In this document: in pieces, positions 41,990-53,701 of the stretch
How positions within the stretch are numbered: the first letter of the stretch is position 1
Layout: each line of letters opens with the position of its first letter
DNA from: Pimelobacter simplex
GTDB taxonomy: Bacteria > Actinomycetota > Actinomycetes > Propionibacteriales > Nocardioidaceae
DNA: 64,000 nucleotides
Direction of reading: 5' to 3'
Assembly (NCBI RefSeq): GCF_900114845.1
Contig: NZ_FOUK01000002.1
Coordinates: forward strand, 372,001-436,000
Translations under genes and position numbers: made by a program
Notes under the pieces: model-generated
Seen by the model: only the letters and a program-made list of their open reading frames with translations
What the model was told of the DNA's origin: nothing
Database searches by the model: none

Positions 41990-43389
41990 CGGCGGCGGGG
42001 TTGCTCCGGGTTGCGGATCGTCAGGTACGACACCACGCCCCCGGCCGCCAGCAGGCCCGCGCACCACAGCATCGCCGCGCGGTAGCCGTCGTCGAGGGCG
42101 CCGGCCGCCTGGTAGTCCTCGCCCGACAGCCCGACCAGCAGCGGCAGCGCCGCCACCGCCAGCAGCGAGCCGGCCCGGGCGACGGCGTTGTTGATGCCCG
42201 AGGCGACGCCGGCGTGGTGGTCTGGCGCCGCCGCCAGGACGGCGGCCGTGAGCGGCGCGACCAGGAGCGCGAGGCCGAGCCCGAACACAGTGAGCGGCAG
42301 GCCGACGTCGCGCCAGTAGACGAGGTCCGCGCCGACCCGGGTCAGCAGCAGCGTGCCCACGGCGCAGAGCAGGGGGCCGAAGGTCATGGGGAGGCGGGGG
42401 CCGATCCGGGCGGCGAGCGCGCCGCCGCGGCCGGCGAGCAGCACCATGACGACAGTGATGGGCAGGGTCGCGACACCGGCCTCGAGCGGGCCGAGGCCCG
42501 ACACGGTCTGCAGCTGGAGCACGACGAAGAAGAGCACGCCGCCGAGCGCGGCGTAGGTCAGCAGGGTCATCGCGTTGGCGGCGGAGAACTGGCGGGAGCC
42601 GAAGAGCGACAGGGGCAGCATCGGGTGCCGGCTGCGGCGCTCCTGCAGGCCGAAGGCGACGGCGGCGAGGAGGCCGACGACCAGGGCGAGGAGGGCGGCA
42701 CCGGGCAGCGCCGTCCACTCGATGAGGGCGTAGGTGATGCCGCCGAGCGCCACCGAGCCGAGCACCGCGCCCACGACGTCGAAGCCGCGCACGGCGTCCG
42801 GATCGCGGGTCTCGGGGACCGCCCGGGCCGCGAGCAGGGTGAGCGCGGCGAGCGGCAGGTTGATCAGGAAGACCCAGCGCCAGCTCGCCGTCTGCACGAG
42901 CCAGCCGCCGAGGAAGGGGCCGACGGCGGTCGCGACGCTGCCGAGCCCGGACCAGGCGCCGATGGCGCGGGGCCGGTCGTCGGGGGCGAAGGTGCCCTGG
43001 ATCATCGCCAGGCTGCCGGGCGTGAGCAGCGCGGCCGCGGCGCCCTGGGCCACCCGGGCCGCGATGAGCACCGGAGCGGTGGGCGCCAGGCCGCAGGCCA
43101 CCGAGGTGAGGGCGAAGCCGAGCACCCCGAGCACGAAGATCCGGCGCCGGCCGAAGCGGTCGCCCAGCGAGCCGCCGAGCAGGGTCAGCGAGGCGAGGCT
43201 GAGCAGGTAGCCGTTGGAGACCCACTGGAGGTCGCCGAGGCTGGCGTCGAGGTCCTCACCGATCCGGCGCAGGGCGACGTTGACGACGGTGCTGTCGAGC
43301 AGCGCCATGGCAGTGCCCAGCGTCGCCGCGGCCAGGACGATCCGTCCGGTCCGCGACCCCAGCCCGACCTGCGCGCACGTCGGCTCCAC
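41965..43389 (-). CDS. MFS drug:H+ antiporter, DHA2 (14-helix) family
   Basis: A 474-residue transporter with about 14 membrane helices. DHA2 signatures: LDSTVVNVALRRIGEDL at helix 1, LQWVSNGYLLSLASLTLLGGSLGDRFGRRR at helices 2-3 (written here in part), RVAQGAAAALLTPGSLAMI in helix 4 and GPFLGGWLVQTASWRWVFLINLP around helix 5. It probably exports hydrophobic or cationic compounds. It lies 10 bases from the DUF2550 gene at the end of the atp operon on the same strand, so it could receive readthrough. Confidence 0.9.
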   Translation of the reverse strand: MEPTCAQVGLGSRTGRIVLAAATLGTAMALLDSTVVNVALRRIGEDLDASLGDLQWVSNGYLLSLASLTLLGGSLGDRFGRRRIFVLGVLGFALTSVACGLAPTAPVLIAARVAQGAAAALLTPGSLAMIQGTFAPDDRPRAIGAWSGLGSVATAVGPFLGGWLVQTASWRWVFLINLPLAALTLLAARAVPETRDPDAVRGFDVVGAVLGSVALGGITYALIEWTALPGAALLALVVGLLAAVAFGLQERRSRHPMLPLSLFGSRQFSAANAMTLLTYAALGGVLFFVVLQLQTVSGLGPLEAGVATLPITVVMVLLAGRGGALAARIGPRLPMTFGPLLCAVGTLLLTRVGADLVYWRDVGLPLTVFGLGLALLVAPLTAAVLAAAPDHHAGVASGINNAVARAGSLLAVAALPLLVGLSGEDYQAAGALDDGYRAAMLWCAGLLAAGGVVSYLTIRNPEQPRRRQAVGAPS

Positions 43390-43399
43390 GGAAGCCAGG

Positions 43400-43861
43400 C
43401 TACGAGGGTCCGGAGCCCTTGACCCGGTTCCAGTCGGTGCCGGGCGGGCGCGCCTCGAGCCAGGACTGGAAGCCGGTCAGCGAGGACACGCTCATGGCCA
43501 GCTCGACCGGTCCCTGCGGGGACTGGCAGCGGATCACGAGGTGGTCGGGGTACAGCGAGGCCTGCTCGGCACCCAGCGGCTCACGCCGGCCGTCGTACTT
43601 GAGCTCGTCGCGGCGCCAGGACCGCTTGGGCCGGCGCGACAGCGTGAAGACCCGGAACCACTCCAGCCGCTCGCCGGAGTACCGGCCCAGGCCGAGCACC
43701 CACCCACGCTCCGGCGTGTCCATCCGGTAGCGGTGGCTCAGCTCGAAGGTGCCACCGTTGCGGGAGAGCAGACGGCGCCGGACGATGAGTCCGGCGCCGT
43801 ACAGCACACACAGGAGCAGGAGCGCGCCACACGCGTCGAGCAGCCACTCCCACCACGTCAT
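43400..43861 (-). CDS. DUF2550 membrane protein
   Basis: A 153-residue protein with one N-terminal membrane helix (LLDACGALLLLCVLYGAGLIV) and a soluble domain with RMDTPERGWVLGLGRYSG and WFRVFTLSRRPKRSW, the DUF2550 pattern. Function is unknown. In actinobacteria such genes lie directly after atpC (for example Rv1312 in M. tuberculosis), as here with 7 bases between. Confidence 0.88.
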   Translation of the reverse strand: MTWWEWLLDACGALLLLCVLYGAGLIVRRRLLSRNGGTFELSHRYRMDTPERGWVLGLGRYSGERLEWFRVFTLSRRPKRSWRRDELKYDGRREPLGAEQASLYPDHLVIRCQSPQGPVELAMSVSSLTGFQSWLEARPPGTDWNRVKGSGPS

Positions 43862-43868
43862 CTGTGAA

Positions 43869-44288
43869 CTACGAGACCTTCCCGCTTACCTTCTCCGCGG
43901 CCCGGATCCGGGCCTCGGCGTGGCGGACCCGCTGCTCGGCCTCGTCGCTCGAGTCGAGCAGGCGCTTGGCCTCCTCGAGGTCGACCTGGGCCTGGGACAC
44001 CTCGATGTCCTCGCCCCGCTCGACCCGCTCGGCCAGGATCGACACCCGGTCGTTGGCGACCGAGAGGAACCCACCGTCGAGGGCAGCGACCAGCAGCTGG
44101 TTGGTGCCCTCGACCTGGATCTCGACGACGGAGGCCGACAGCAGCGACAGCGTCGGCGCGTGCCCACGCAGGACGCCGATGTCTCCCTCGAGCGTGCGCG
44201 CGATGACCATCGACGCCTCACCGGACCACACGGTCCGGTCGGCGGCGACGAGCTCGACGTGCAGGGTCGAGGCTGCGGACTCGGCCAT
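43869..44288 (-). CDS. atpC: ATP synthase F1 epsilon subunit
   Basis: A 139-residue epsilon subunit of the F1 rotor stalk. The N-terminal beta-sandwich reads LHVELVAADRTVWSGEASMV and GDIGVLRGHAPTLSLL; the C-terminal helical hairpin (about 95-135) contains QVDLEEAKRLLDSSDEAE. ATG 44288 follows the atpD stop by 2 bases. It is the last structural gene of the ATP synthase operon. Confidence 0.96.
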   Translation of the reverse strand: MAESAASTLHVELVAADRTVWSGEASMVIARTLEGDIGVLRGHAPTLSLLSASVVEIQVEGTNQLLVAALDGGFLSVANDRVSILAERVERGEDIEVSQAQVDLEEAKRLLDSSDEAEQRVRHAEARIRAAEKVSGKVS

Positions 44289-44290
44289 GA

Positions 44291-45748
<1,458 letters not shown>

Positions 45749-45778
45749 TTACTCCGTTAGGTGTTTTCTCTGGTGGGG

Positions 45779-46693
45779 TCAGTCGTTCGCAGCCTGGGCG
45801 TCGGCGAGCGCGTTCACGCCACCGACGATCTCACTGATCTCCTGGGTGATGCCCGCCTGGCGCGCCTGGTTGGCGATCCGGGTGAGCTTCTTGATCAGCT
45901 CCTCGGCATTGTCCGTCGCGGCCTTCATCGCCTTCTGGCGGGCGGCGAGCTCGGAGGCCGCCGCCTGCAGCAGGCTGTAGAAGATCCGGCTCTGGACGTA
46001 CTGCGGCAGCAGTCCGTCGAGCACCTGCTCCGGCGAGGGCTCGAAGTCGTAGAGCGGCAGCAGCTCGTCGGACTCCGGGGCCTCCTCGCCCTCGACGACC
46101 TCGAGCGGCAGCAGCCGGATCGCGGTCGGCTCCTGGACGAGCATGGAGCGGAAGCGGGTGGAGACCACGTGGACCTCGTCGACGTCGCCGTCCTCGCCCT
46201 GCTCCTTGAGGAAGGCCTCGATCAGCGTCGCGCCGATCTCGGCCGCCTTGTCGTACGTCGGCTGGTCGGAGAAGCCCGTCCACGCCTGCACGAACGGGCG
46301 ACCGCGGAACTTGAAGTACGCCTCCGCCTTGCGACCGGCCAGGAAGTAGTCGATCTCCTTGCCCTCGTCGCGCAGCCGCTCGGAGAGGCGCTCGGCCTCC
46401 TTGAGCACGCTCGAGGAGTAGGCACCGGCCAGGCCGCGGTCGCTGGTGATGATCAGCACGGCCGCGCGCTTGGGGTTCTCCTCCTCGCGGGTCAGCGGGT
46501 GGTCGACGTTCGAGAACGTCGCCACCGCCGACACCGCGCGGGTCAGCTCACGGGCGTACGGCGCTGCCGCCGTGGCCCGCTGCTGCGCCTTGATGATCCG
46601 GGACGCAGCGATGAGCTCCATGGCACGCGTGATCTTCTTCATCGACTCGGTCGACTTGATCCGCGCGCGGTACTCACGCAGCGATACGGCCAT
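45779..46693 (-). CDS. atpG: ATP synthase F1 gamma subunit
   Basis: The 304-residue central stalk subunit. The N-terminal helix [24 protein letters not shown] and the C-terminal helix [13 protein letters not shown] are family signatures, with [20 protein letters not shown] in the Rossmann-like middle part. Between about 195 and 225 there is a 20-30 residue acidic insertion ([24 protein letters not shown]), an actinobacterial feature also known from mycobacterial gamma. It lies 2 bases after atpA. Confidence 0.97.
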   Translation of the reverse strand: MAVSLREYRARIKSTESMKKITRAMELIAASRIIKAQQRATAAAPYARELTRAVSAVATFSNVDHPLTREEENPKRAAVLIITSDRGLAGAYSSSVLKEAERLSERLRDEGKEIDYFLAGRKAEAYFKFRGRPFVQAWTGFSDQPTYDKAAEIGATLIEAFLKEQGEDGDVDEVHVVSTRFRSMLVQEPTAIRLLPLEVVEGEEAPESDELLPLYDFEPSPEQVLDGLLPQYVQSRIFYSLLQAAASELAARQKAMKAATDNAEELIKKLTRIANQARQAGITQEISEIVGGVNALADAQAAND

Positions 46694-46695
46694 GG

Positions 46696-48333
46696 TCAGC
46701 CCCGCTTCTGCTTGACGATCTGCTCCTGCTCGAGCTCGTCGTCGGCCAGCGCCTCGGCCTCGGGCTCGTGCCCGGCCTTGATGCTGCCGCCGTCGGAGGT
46801 CTCGAACTGGTTCAGGAAGGAGTCGTACGCGGCGACGAGGCCGTCCTCGTCCTCGAACTTCTGGGTCTCGCGGATCGCGGCGAGGAGACCCTCGTGCGAG
46901 CGGCGCAGGTAGTCGAGGAACTCGCTCTCGAAGCGGAGCACGTCACCGGTGGCGACGGCGTCGAGGCGACCCGACGTACCGAGCCACAGCGAGACGGTCA
47001 TCTCCTCGAGCGGGTACGGCGAGTAGGCCGGCTGCTTGAGCAGCGCCATCAGCCGCTGACCGCGGGCCAGCTGCTGCTTGGACGCGGCGTCGAGGTCGGA
47101 GGCGAACATCGCGAAGGCCTCCATCGCGCGGTACTGCGCGAGGTCGACCTTGAGCGAGCCGGTGACGGCCTTCATCGCCTTGGTCATCGCGGCGCCACCG
47201 ACGCGCGAGACCGAGATGCCGACGTCGATGGCCGGGCGCTGGTTGGCCGCGAACAGGTCGGACTGCAGGAAGATCTGGCCGTCGGTGATCGAGATGACGT
47301 TGGTCGGGATGAACGCCGAGACGTCGTTGGCCTTCGTCTCGATGATCGGCAGACCGGTCATCGAGCCCGCGCCCAGCTCGTCGGAGAGCTTCGCGCAGCG
47401 CTCGAGGAGCCGCGAGTGCAGGTAGAAGACGTCACCCGGGTACGCCTCGCGGCCCGGCGGGCGGCGCAGCAGCAGCGACACGGCGCGGTAGGCCTCGGCC
47501 TGCTTGGTCAGGTCGTCGAACACGATGAGGACGTGCTTGCCGTCGTACATCCAGTGCTGGCCGATGGCCGAGCCGGTGTAGGGGGCGAGGTACTTGAAGC
47601 CCGCGCTGTCGGACGCCGGGGCCGCCACGATCGTGGTGTACTCCAGCGCGCCGGCCTCCTCGAGGGCACCGCGCACGGAGGCGATGGTGGAGCCCTTCTG
47701 GCCGATGGCGACGTAGATGCAGCGGACCTGCTTGGTCGGGTCGCCCGACTCCCAGTTCTGCTTCTGGTTGATGATCGTGTCGATCGCGACCGTGGTCTTG
47801 CCGGTGGCGCGGTCGCCGATGATCAGCTGACGCTGGCCACGGCCGATCGGGGTCATCGAGTCGATGGCCTTGATGCCGGTGGCGAGCGGCTCGTGGACCG
47901 ACTTGCGGGCCATCACGCCGGGCGCCTGGAGCTCGAGGGCGCGGCGGCCGTCGGTGGCGATGTCGCCGAGACCGTCGATCGGCTTGCCGAGCGGGTCGAC
48001 CACGCGGCCGAGGTAGCCCTCGCCGACGGGGACCGAGAGGATCTCGCCGGTGCGGCGGACCGTCTGGCCCTCCTCGATCTTGTCGAAGTCACCGAGGATG
48101 ACGACACCGATCTCGCGGTCCTCGAGGTTCAGCGCGAGGCCGAGCGTGCCGTCCTCGAACTCGAGGAGCTCGTTGGCCATGGCCGACGGGAGACCGCTGA
48201 TGCGGGCGATGCCGTCACCGGCGGAGGCGACGGTGCCGACCTCCTCCTTGCTGGCGGCCGCGGGCTGGTAGTCCGCGACGTACTTGGCGAGGGCGTCGCG
48301 GATCTCGTCCGGACGGATGGAGAGTTCCGTCAT
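46696..48333 (-). CDS. atpA: ATP synthase F1 alpha subunit
   Basis: The 545-residue non-catalytic nucleotide-binding subunit: P loop [27 protein letters not shown], and [13 protein letters not shown]. The C terminus carries an extension of about 35 residues beyond E. coli AtpA ([21 protein letters not shown]...), a trait shared with mycobacterial alpha subunits, where it suppresses ATP hydrolysis; the same role here is inference. Confidence 0.98.
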   Translation of the reverse strand: MTELSIRPDEIRDALAKYVADYQPAAASKEEVGTVASAGDGIARISGLPSAMANELLEFEDGTLGLALNLEDREIGVVILGDFDKIEEGQTVRRTGEILSVPVGEGYLGRVVDPLGKPIDGLGDIATDGRRALELQAPGVMARKSVHEPLATGIKAIDSMTPIGRGQRQLIIGDRATGKTTVAIDTIINQKQNWESGDPTKQVRCIYVAIGQKGSTIASVRGALEEAGALEYTTIVAAPASDSAGFKYLAPYTGSAIGQHWMYDGKHVLIVFDDLTKQAEAYRAVSLLLRRPPGREAYPGDVFYLHSRLLERCAKLSDELGAGSMTGLPIIETKANDVSAFIPTNVISITDGQIFLQSDLFAANQRPAIDVGISVSRVGGAAMTKAMKAVTGSLKVDLAQYRAMEAFAMFASDLDAASKQQLARGQRLMALLKQPAYSPYPLEEMTVSLWLGTSGRLDAVATGDVLRFESEFLDYLRRSHEGLLAAIRETQKFEDEDGLVAAYDSFLNQFETSDGGSIKAGHEPEAEALADDELEQEQIVKQKRG

Positions 48334-48392
48334 CTCTGGTGCCTTCTCTCTTCTTCTGCTGCTGAAGTCTGGTTGCGGGTCGCGTTGCCGGG

Positions 48393-49198
48393 TCAGCCGG
48401 CGATCTTGCGGCGGGCGTCGTCCAGGCGGCTGGAGACGGTGCCGTCGATGACGTCGTCGCCGATCTCGACCCGGAGGCCGCCCACGACGGTGGGGTCGAC
48501 GACGATGTTCAGGTGCACCGGACGGCCGTACTGCCGGCTCAGTGCCGTGGTCAGCCGCTGCTGGACCGCGGGGTCGAGCGGCCGCGCGGCGTGAACCGTC
48601 GCGACACCCTCGCCGTTGACCTGGGCTGCCGTGCGCTCGTAGTCCTCGAGCGCCGCGACCACCGTGCGGTAGGAGCCGGAGAGCGCCTGGCGGGTGAGCT
48701 GGACCGTGGCCGGCAGCGTCTTGCCGGCGAGCAGCGACTCGACCAGCCCGGCCTTGTCGGCGACCGAGCGGGTCGGGTCCGACAGGGCGTTGCGCAGGTC
48801 GCTGTTGGCGGTCACCAGCTGGCGCACGCCGAACAGCTCGTCGACCAGCGTCGACGCCTGCAGGCCCACCGAGCGGACCGCGGCCACGACACCGAGCTCC
48901 TCGAGCGCGTCGGCGAGGTCGCGGACCCGGGTCCAGCGCTGGCCGGCCGCCGTGGCGACGACCTCGAGCGCGGCCGGGTCGACCTTGCCGGCGAAGACGT
49001 CGCGGACGACGCCCTCACGCGCCTGCGCCGCCACCGACTGGTCGGTGGCGAAGCGCCGGAGCGTCCCCTCGGAGCGGAAGCTGGCCGCCGCGGCGAACAG
49101 GTCCCCGGCCACCGTGGCGGCCGAGCCCTCCGCCACCCCACCGACCCGGTCGGTGAGGGTGGCCATCGCCTCGGCGGAGGCGCCGCGGAAGGACACCA

Positions 49199-49199
<1 letters not shown>
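48393..49199 (-). CDS. atpH: ATP synthase F1 delta subunit
   Basis: A 268-residue peripheral-stalk subunit, longer than the about 180 residues of E. coli delta, as common in actinobacteria. The N-terminal extension is about 90 residues, and the C-terminal part has the conserved [34 protein letters not shown] region (quoted in part). The ATG at 49199 shares one base with the atpF stop. In Mycobacterium the delta is fused to a b-like subunit; here b and delta are separate genes. Confidence 0.94.
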
Positions 49200-49765
<566 letters not shown>

Positions 49766-49788
49766 TCAGTGACGAACTGTGGAGGTTG

Positions 49789-50007
49789 TCAGAGCACGAA
49801 GGCGAGCGCGATGCCGATGATGGCGAGCGCCTCGGCGAGCGCGAAGCCGAGGATCGCGATCGACTGCAGGCGGCTCTGCGCCTCGGGCTGGCGGGCAACG
49901 CCGGAGATGTACGCGGCGAAGATGAGACCGATGCCGACGCCGGGGCCGATGGCGGCCAGGCCGTAACCGATCATGTTGGCGGAGCCGTCGATAGCCATAG
50001 GAAGCAC
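49789..50007 (-). CDS. atpE: ATP synthase Fo c subunit
   Basis: A 72-residue two-helix proteolipid forming the rotor ring. The conserved loop [10 protein letters not shown] joins the helices; the proton-binding carboxylate is Glu59 in [12 protein letters not shown]. The GTG start at 50007 is supported by AAAGGAAC ending 7 bases upstream; ATG 49998 (MAIDGSAN) has no ribosome binding site. Confidence 0.96.
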   Translation of the reverse strand: MLPMAIDGSANMIGYGLAAIGPGVGIGLIFAAYISGVARQPEAQSRLQSIAILGFALAEALAIIGIALAFVL

Positions 50008-50079
50008 GGCTTGTTCCTTTCGGTTGTTTCCTTGTTGGAAAACTGTGGGGTGGGGAGGTCAGGCGGGGTGAGCGGGTGC

Positions 50080-50877
50080 TCAGTGCTCGTCGGCGAGCGC
50101 GCCCTGGATGTACATCGCGTTGAGCAGGGTGAAGACGTAGGCCTGCAGGAACTGGACCAGGATCTCGAGGAAGCCGATGGCGATCGCGAGGACCCAGGCC
50201 GCGAGACCCGAGACGATGCCGATGCCGCCGCCGTAGTCCTTGATCAGGTAGAGGCCGCCGGTGGCGAACAGCATGATCAGGAGGTGGCCGGCGAACATGT
50301 TGCAGAACAGACGCAGGGCCAGCGTGACCGGGCGGACGAGCAGGTTGGAGAAGAACTCCAGCGGCACGAGCAGCGGGTACATCACCGGGCTCACGCCGGA
50401 CGGCACGCACTGGAGCTTGAGGTAGCCGACCAGACCGTGCTTCTTGATGCCGACGGCGTTGTAGACGACCCAGCTCAGACCGGCCAGCGCGTAGGCCATC
50501 GAGGCCCGCGAGAAGGTCGGGAACTGGATGATCGGGACGCTGGCGAAGAGGTTGTTGACCAGGAGGAAGAAGAAGACCGTGACCAGGTAGGGCACGAACT
50601 TGGCGAAGTCGTGGCTGCCGATGATGTCGCGGCCGATGCTGTTGCGGACCATGCCGTAGGCGCTCTCGCCGGCGAACTGCAGCTTGCCGGGCACCAGCGC
50701 GCCGCGGCGCAGTGCCAGGTAGAAGAACGCGAAGACCAGGATGGCGGCCAGCACGAGCTGGAACATGGGCTTCGTGATCGCCTGGTCGGCGATGTGGAAG
50801 AAGCCCGGAAGGTCGAAGTTGCCGGGCCCCGGAGCGTGGAACTCCTCGGCGGTGGGGGCGCTGGTCGCGGCGATCAC
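50080..50877 (-). CDS. atpB: ATP synthase Fo a subunit
   Basis: A 265-residue proton-channel subunit with five or six membrane helices. Signatures: FVPYLVTVFFFLLVNNLFASVP and the essential Arg region VRPVTLALRLFCNMFAGH. The GTG start at 50877 has GAGGAGA about 6 bases upstream. It precedes atpE by 72 bases. Confidence 0.96.
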   Translation of the reverse strand: MIAATSAPTAEEFHAPGPGNFDLPGFFHIADQAITKPMFQLVLAAILVFAFFYLALRRGALVPGKLQFAGESAYGMVRNSIGRDIIGSHDFAKFVPYLVTVFFFLLVNNLFASVPIIQFPTFSRASMAYALAGLSWVVYNAVGIKKHGLVGYLKLQCVPSGVSPVMYPLLVPLEFFSNLLVRPVTLALRLFCNMFAGHLLIMLFATGGLYLIKDYGGGIGIVSGLAAWVLAIAIGFLEILVQFLQAYVFTLLNAMYIQGALADEH

Positions 50878-50893
50878 CAGGTCTCCTCTGCGT

Positions 50894-51133
50894 TCACTTC
50901 AGCTTGTCCTGCTCGGATGAGTTCGGGGGTTTGGGCGGATCGATCCGGAACCGTGCTGCGGTCTGGTAGATCCCGAGGGCAGCGCCGAACAGGATTCCGA
51001 CCGCAACGATGAAGTCGGTGCCCAGCCACCGATCCGCGAGCCAGCCGAGCAGGCCGTAGAACGCGACCCCGGCGGTGATGTAGCCGAACGCATGCCACGG
51101 ATCGCCCTTGGGCTTCTCCTCGGGCTGACTCAT
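50894..51133 (-). CDS. AtpZ/AtpI-type small membrane protein
   Basis: A 79-residue protein with two membrane helices (AFGYITAGVAFYGLLGWLAD; FIVAVGILFGAALGIYQTA) and the Gly-rich pattern of AtpZ/AtpI proteins, which help c-ring assembly or Mg uptake in ATP synthase operons. It starts 30 bases after the next AtpI-like gene and ends 16 bases before atpB. Confidence 0.82.
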   Translation of the reverse strand: MSQPEEKPKGDPWHAFGYITAGVAFYGLLGWLADRWLGTDFIVAVGILFGAALGIYQTAARFRIDPPKPPNSSEQDKLK

Positions 51134-51163
51134 TGCGCCCCGGACAATAGCAGTCGCGAGTGG

Positions 51164-51610
51164 TCATCGCGCACCGCCCTCGGGCCGGGCGACAGCAGGG
51201 CTGTCGAAGGCCGGGATCCGGGCCGTCGTGGCGAGCCGGATCTGCACGACCGTCCACACCAGGACGCCGGCGATGATGGCACCGCCGAGCCAGTTGCGGT
51301 CGAGCTCGCGGTCGAGCAGACCGGAGCGGCTGAGGGCCACGAAGACGAGCGCCATGAGCACCACCTGGAAGGTGTAGGTGACCAGGGCGAACAGCAGCGA
51401 GGCGGCCGGCATCAGGCGCGAGACGGCATCGACGGCGAGGGCGCCGAAGGCCAGGACGCCGACGGCGATCGCTCCCCCGACGGCAGCTCCGGCAGCGGCG
51501 CTGCCGCCACCGGCGACGGCGGCGACGACCACGACGACGCCCGCGGCGAGCGCGGACACAGCGGCCGCGCGCAGCACCACCGGTGGTGTCCTGGTGTCGG
51601 TCGTCAGCAT
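51164..51610 (-). CDS. atpI: AtpI-like (ATP synthase protein I) membrane protein
   Basis: A 148-residue protein with four membrane helices, for example VVLRAAAVSALAAGVVVVVAA, LLFALVTYTFQVVLMALVFV and LGGAIIAGVLVWTVVQIRLA. It occupies the usual place of atpI, at the head of the atp operon after wecA. So two AtpI/AtpZ-type genes precede atpB in this genome. The assignment rests on context and helix pattern. Confidence 0.75.
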   Translation of the reverse strand: MLTTDTRTPPVVLRAAAVSALAAGVVVVVAAVAGGGSAAAGAAVGGAIAVGVLAFGALAVDAVSRLMPAASLLFALVTYTFQVVLMALVFVALSRSGLLDRELDRNWLGGAIIAGVLVWTVVQIRLATTARIPAFDSPAVARPEGGAR

Positions 51611-51680
51611 TGGCGGCCGTCCTGCTCGGGTGCGTCTCGGGCGGACTCCGGAGGCGTGCTCCGGGAGTTCGTGAAAGTTA

Positions 51681-53009
51681 TCACAAGGTGCCGGAAGGCT
51701 CCGAATCGGGGGCGGGTACGACGCTCCCGGTGGGCCCCGTGGCGCCTGCCACCGGGGTCGAGCGGACGGCGTCGGCCAGGTCGGCGAGCTCGCCTGGGGT
51801 GACCGCCACCGCGGGGCCGCCGGCCTCGTCGGTCGGCTCCGCGGGATCGGTCGGCTCGGTGGGCCCGGCGGGCTGCTCCCCCGGGTCGGCGAGGTCGGAC
51901 GGGTTGTGCACGAGGGGCAGCGCGAAGGTGAGCGCGACGGTGACCGCGACCCCCGCCCCGAGCACCCACCACACGACCGGTCCGGTGAAGACCGAGGCGA
52001 TGACGACGCCGAAGGCGATCAGCCCGGCCCACAGCCACATGATGATGACCGCGCGGCGGTGCGAGTGCCCGATCTCGAGCAGCCGGTGGTGCAGGTGCTG
52101 CTTGTCGGGCGCGAAGGGCGAGCGTCCGGCCCGGGTTCTTCGCACGACGGCGAGGACCAGGTCGCCCAGCGGCACGATCAGGATGGTGACCGGCAGCGCC
52201 ACCGGGAGCAGCACCGGCAGCAGGCTGGAGCGGGCGCCGTCGGCGCCCTGGGTGAGGTCGCCGGGCGCGAACTGGGTGGTCACCGTGATCGCGCTGGCCG
52301 AGAGGACCAGGCCCAGCAGCATCGAGCCGCTGTCACCCATGAAGAGGCGGGCCGGGTGGAAGTTGTGGACGAGGAAGCCGACGCACGCGCCGGCCAGCGC
52401 CGCGGCGAGGAGCGCGCCGGTCACCGCCCGGGTGACGTCGTTGAGGTAGGTCAGCGAGTAGCAGAAGAGGAAGAGCGCGGAGGCGCTGATCCCGATCACG
52501 CCGGCGGCGAGCCCGTCGAGGCCGTCGATGAAGTTCACGGCGTTGACCGTGGTGACGACGATCAGCGCCGTGAGCAGCGCGCCCTGCGCGGTGTCGAGCG
52601 TGAGGACCTGGCCCTCGGCCTGGTAGAAGTACCGGAACTGGATGCCGGAGTAGACCAGGAAGCCCACCGCGAGCACCTGGCCGCCGAACTTCGTGAGCGC
52701 GTCGAGGTCGAAGATGTCGTCGACCACCCCGACCGCGCAGATCAGCGAGCCGGCCACGAGCACCGAGAGCGCGTCCTCGAAGAACGGGTTCTGCGAGCCG
52801 AGGAAGGGCAGCTGGCGGGCCACGAAGTACGCCGCCCACAGCCCGCCGAGCATCGCGAGCCCCCCGAGGTACGGGATGGGCTGGGCGTGCACGTCGCGGT
52901 CGCGGACCTTGGCGACGGCTCCCGTGCGTACCGCGATCTCCCGGGCGACGACCGTCAGGAGGTAGGTGACGATCGCCGCGACGAGGAAGACGACGAGGTA
53001 CTCACGCAT
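51681..53009 (-). CDS. wecA: Polyprenyl-phosphate GlcNAc-1-phosphate transferase (WecA/TagO-like)
   Basis: A 442-residue integral membrane enzyme of the MraY/WecA superfamily starting lipid-linked glycan synthesis, in actinobacteria probably the arabinogalactan or teichoic acid linker. Motifs: [27 protein letters not shown] (metal Asp pair), [26 protein letters not shown] and the C-terminal [14 protein letters not shown]. The C-terminal 65 residues form a Pro/Thr/Glu-rich cytoplasmic tail beyond the family's core. The sua5-wecA-atpI order matches M. tuberculosis Rv1301-Rv1303. Confidence 0.93.
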   Translation of the reverse strand: MREYLVVFLVAAIVTYLLTVVAREIAVRTGAVAKVRDRDVHAQPIPYLGGLAMLGGLWAAYFVARQLPFLGSQNPFFEDALSVLVAGSLICAVGVVDDIFDLDALTKFGGQVLAVGFLVYSGIQFRYFYQAEGQVLTLDTAQGALLTALIVVTTVNAVNFIDGLDGLAAGVIGISASALFLFCYSLTYLNDVTRAVTGALLAAALAGACVGFLVHNFHPARLFMGDSGSMLLGLVLSASAITVTTQFAPGDLTQGADGARSSLLPVLLPVALPVTILIVPLGDLVLAVVRRTRAGRSPFAPDKQHLHHRLLEIGHSHRRAVIIMWLWAGLIAFGVVIASVFTGPVVWWVLGAGVAVTVALTFALPLVHNPSDLADPGEQPAGPTEPTDPAEPTDEAGGPAVAVTPGELADLADAVRSTPVAGATGPTGSVVPAPDSEPSGTL

Positions 53010-53682
53010 CGGTCGGCTCGGTCTCCACGCTCAGCTCGAGGTCGGCCAGGACGGCGTCGAGCTCGGCGACGCCGATCGCGCCGAGGCGGAGCAGGCGCGG
53101 CTGCTCGGTGGTCGCGTCGATGATCGTGGAGGCCACGCCGCCGGGCGAGGTCCCGCCGTCGATGACGACCGCGACGGCCTCGCCGAGCATGTCGATCGCC
53201 TCGTCGGCGTCGAGCGCGGCGGGCTGGCCGGAGAGGTTGGCTGAGCTGACCGCGAGCGGTCCGGTGCGGTCGAGCAGGGCCCGGGCCAGCTCGTGGTCCG
53301 GCATCCGCACGGCGACCGTGCCGCGCGTCTCGCCGAGGTCCCACTGCAGCGACGGCTGCTGGTGCAGGACCAGGGTGAGCGCGCCGGGCCAGAAGGCCTC
53401 GACCAGCGGGGCGACGTACGCCGGGACCCGCGCGGCGAGCGCCTCGAGCGTGCCCTTGGTGCCGACGAGCACCGGCGGCGGCATCTCGCGGCCGCGGCCC
53501 TTGGCGCCGAGCAGCCGGGCCACGGCGTCGGGGTCGAAGGCGTCCGCGCCGACGCCGTACACGGTGTCGGTGGGCAGGACGACGAGGCGTCCGCGGCGGA
53601 CGGCACGGCTCGCGGCGTCCAGCGCCTCCTCGCGCTCCTCGTCGGTCTGGGTCGGGAACCGCTCGGCAGTCACGCTCTCCAT
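53002..53682 (-). CDS. L-threonylcarbamoyladenylate synthase (Sua5/YciO/YrdC)
   Basis: A 226-residue enzyme making threonylcarbamoyl-AMP for the t6A37 tRNA modification. YrdC signatures: [57 protein letters not shown] and the [14 protein letters not shown] motif. Its stop overlaps the wecA start by 8 bases, and prmC is 19 bases upstream. It has the YrdC domain alone, without the Sua5 C-terminal domain. Confidence 0.93.
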   Translation of the reverse strand: MESVTAERFPTQTDEEREEALDAASRAVRRGRLVVLPTDTVYGVGADAFDPDAVARLLGAKGRGREMPPPVLVGTKGTLEALAARVPAYVAPLVEAFWPGALTLVLHQQPSLQWDLGETRGTVAVRMPDHELARALLDRTGPLAVSSANLSGQPAALDADEAIDMLGEAVAVVIDGGTSPGGVASTIIDATTEQPRLLRLGAIGVAELDAVLADLELSVETEPTDA

Positions 53683-53701
53683 CCTCCCACCGTGGTCGTC
53701 G

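Noticed and set aside
51611..51680. Promoter for the ATP synthase operon in the wecA-atpI gap
   Set aside because: The AT-rich stretch AAAGTTATCACAA is suggestive, but no -35/-10 pair with proper spacing could be settled on.
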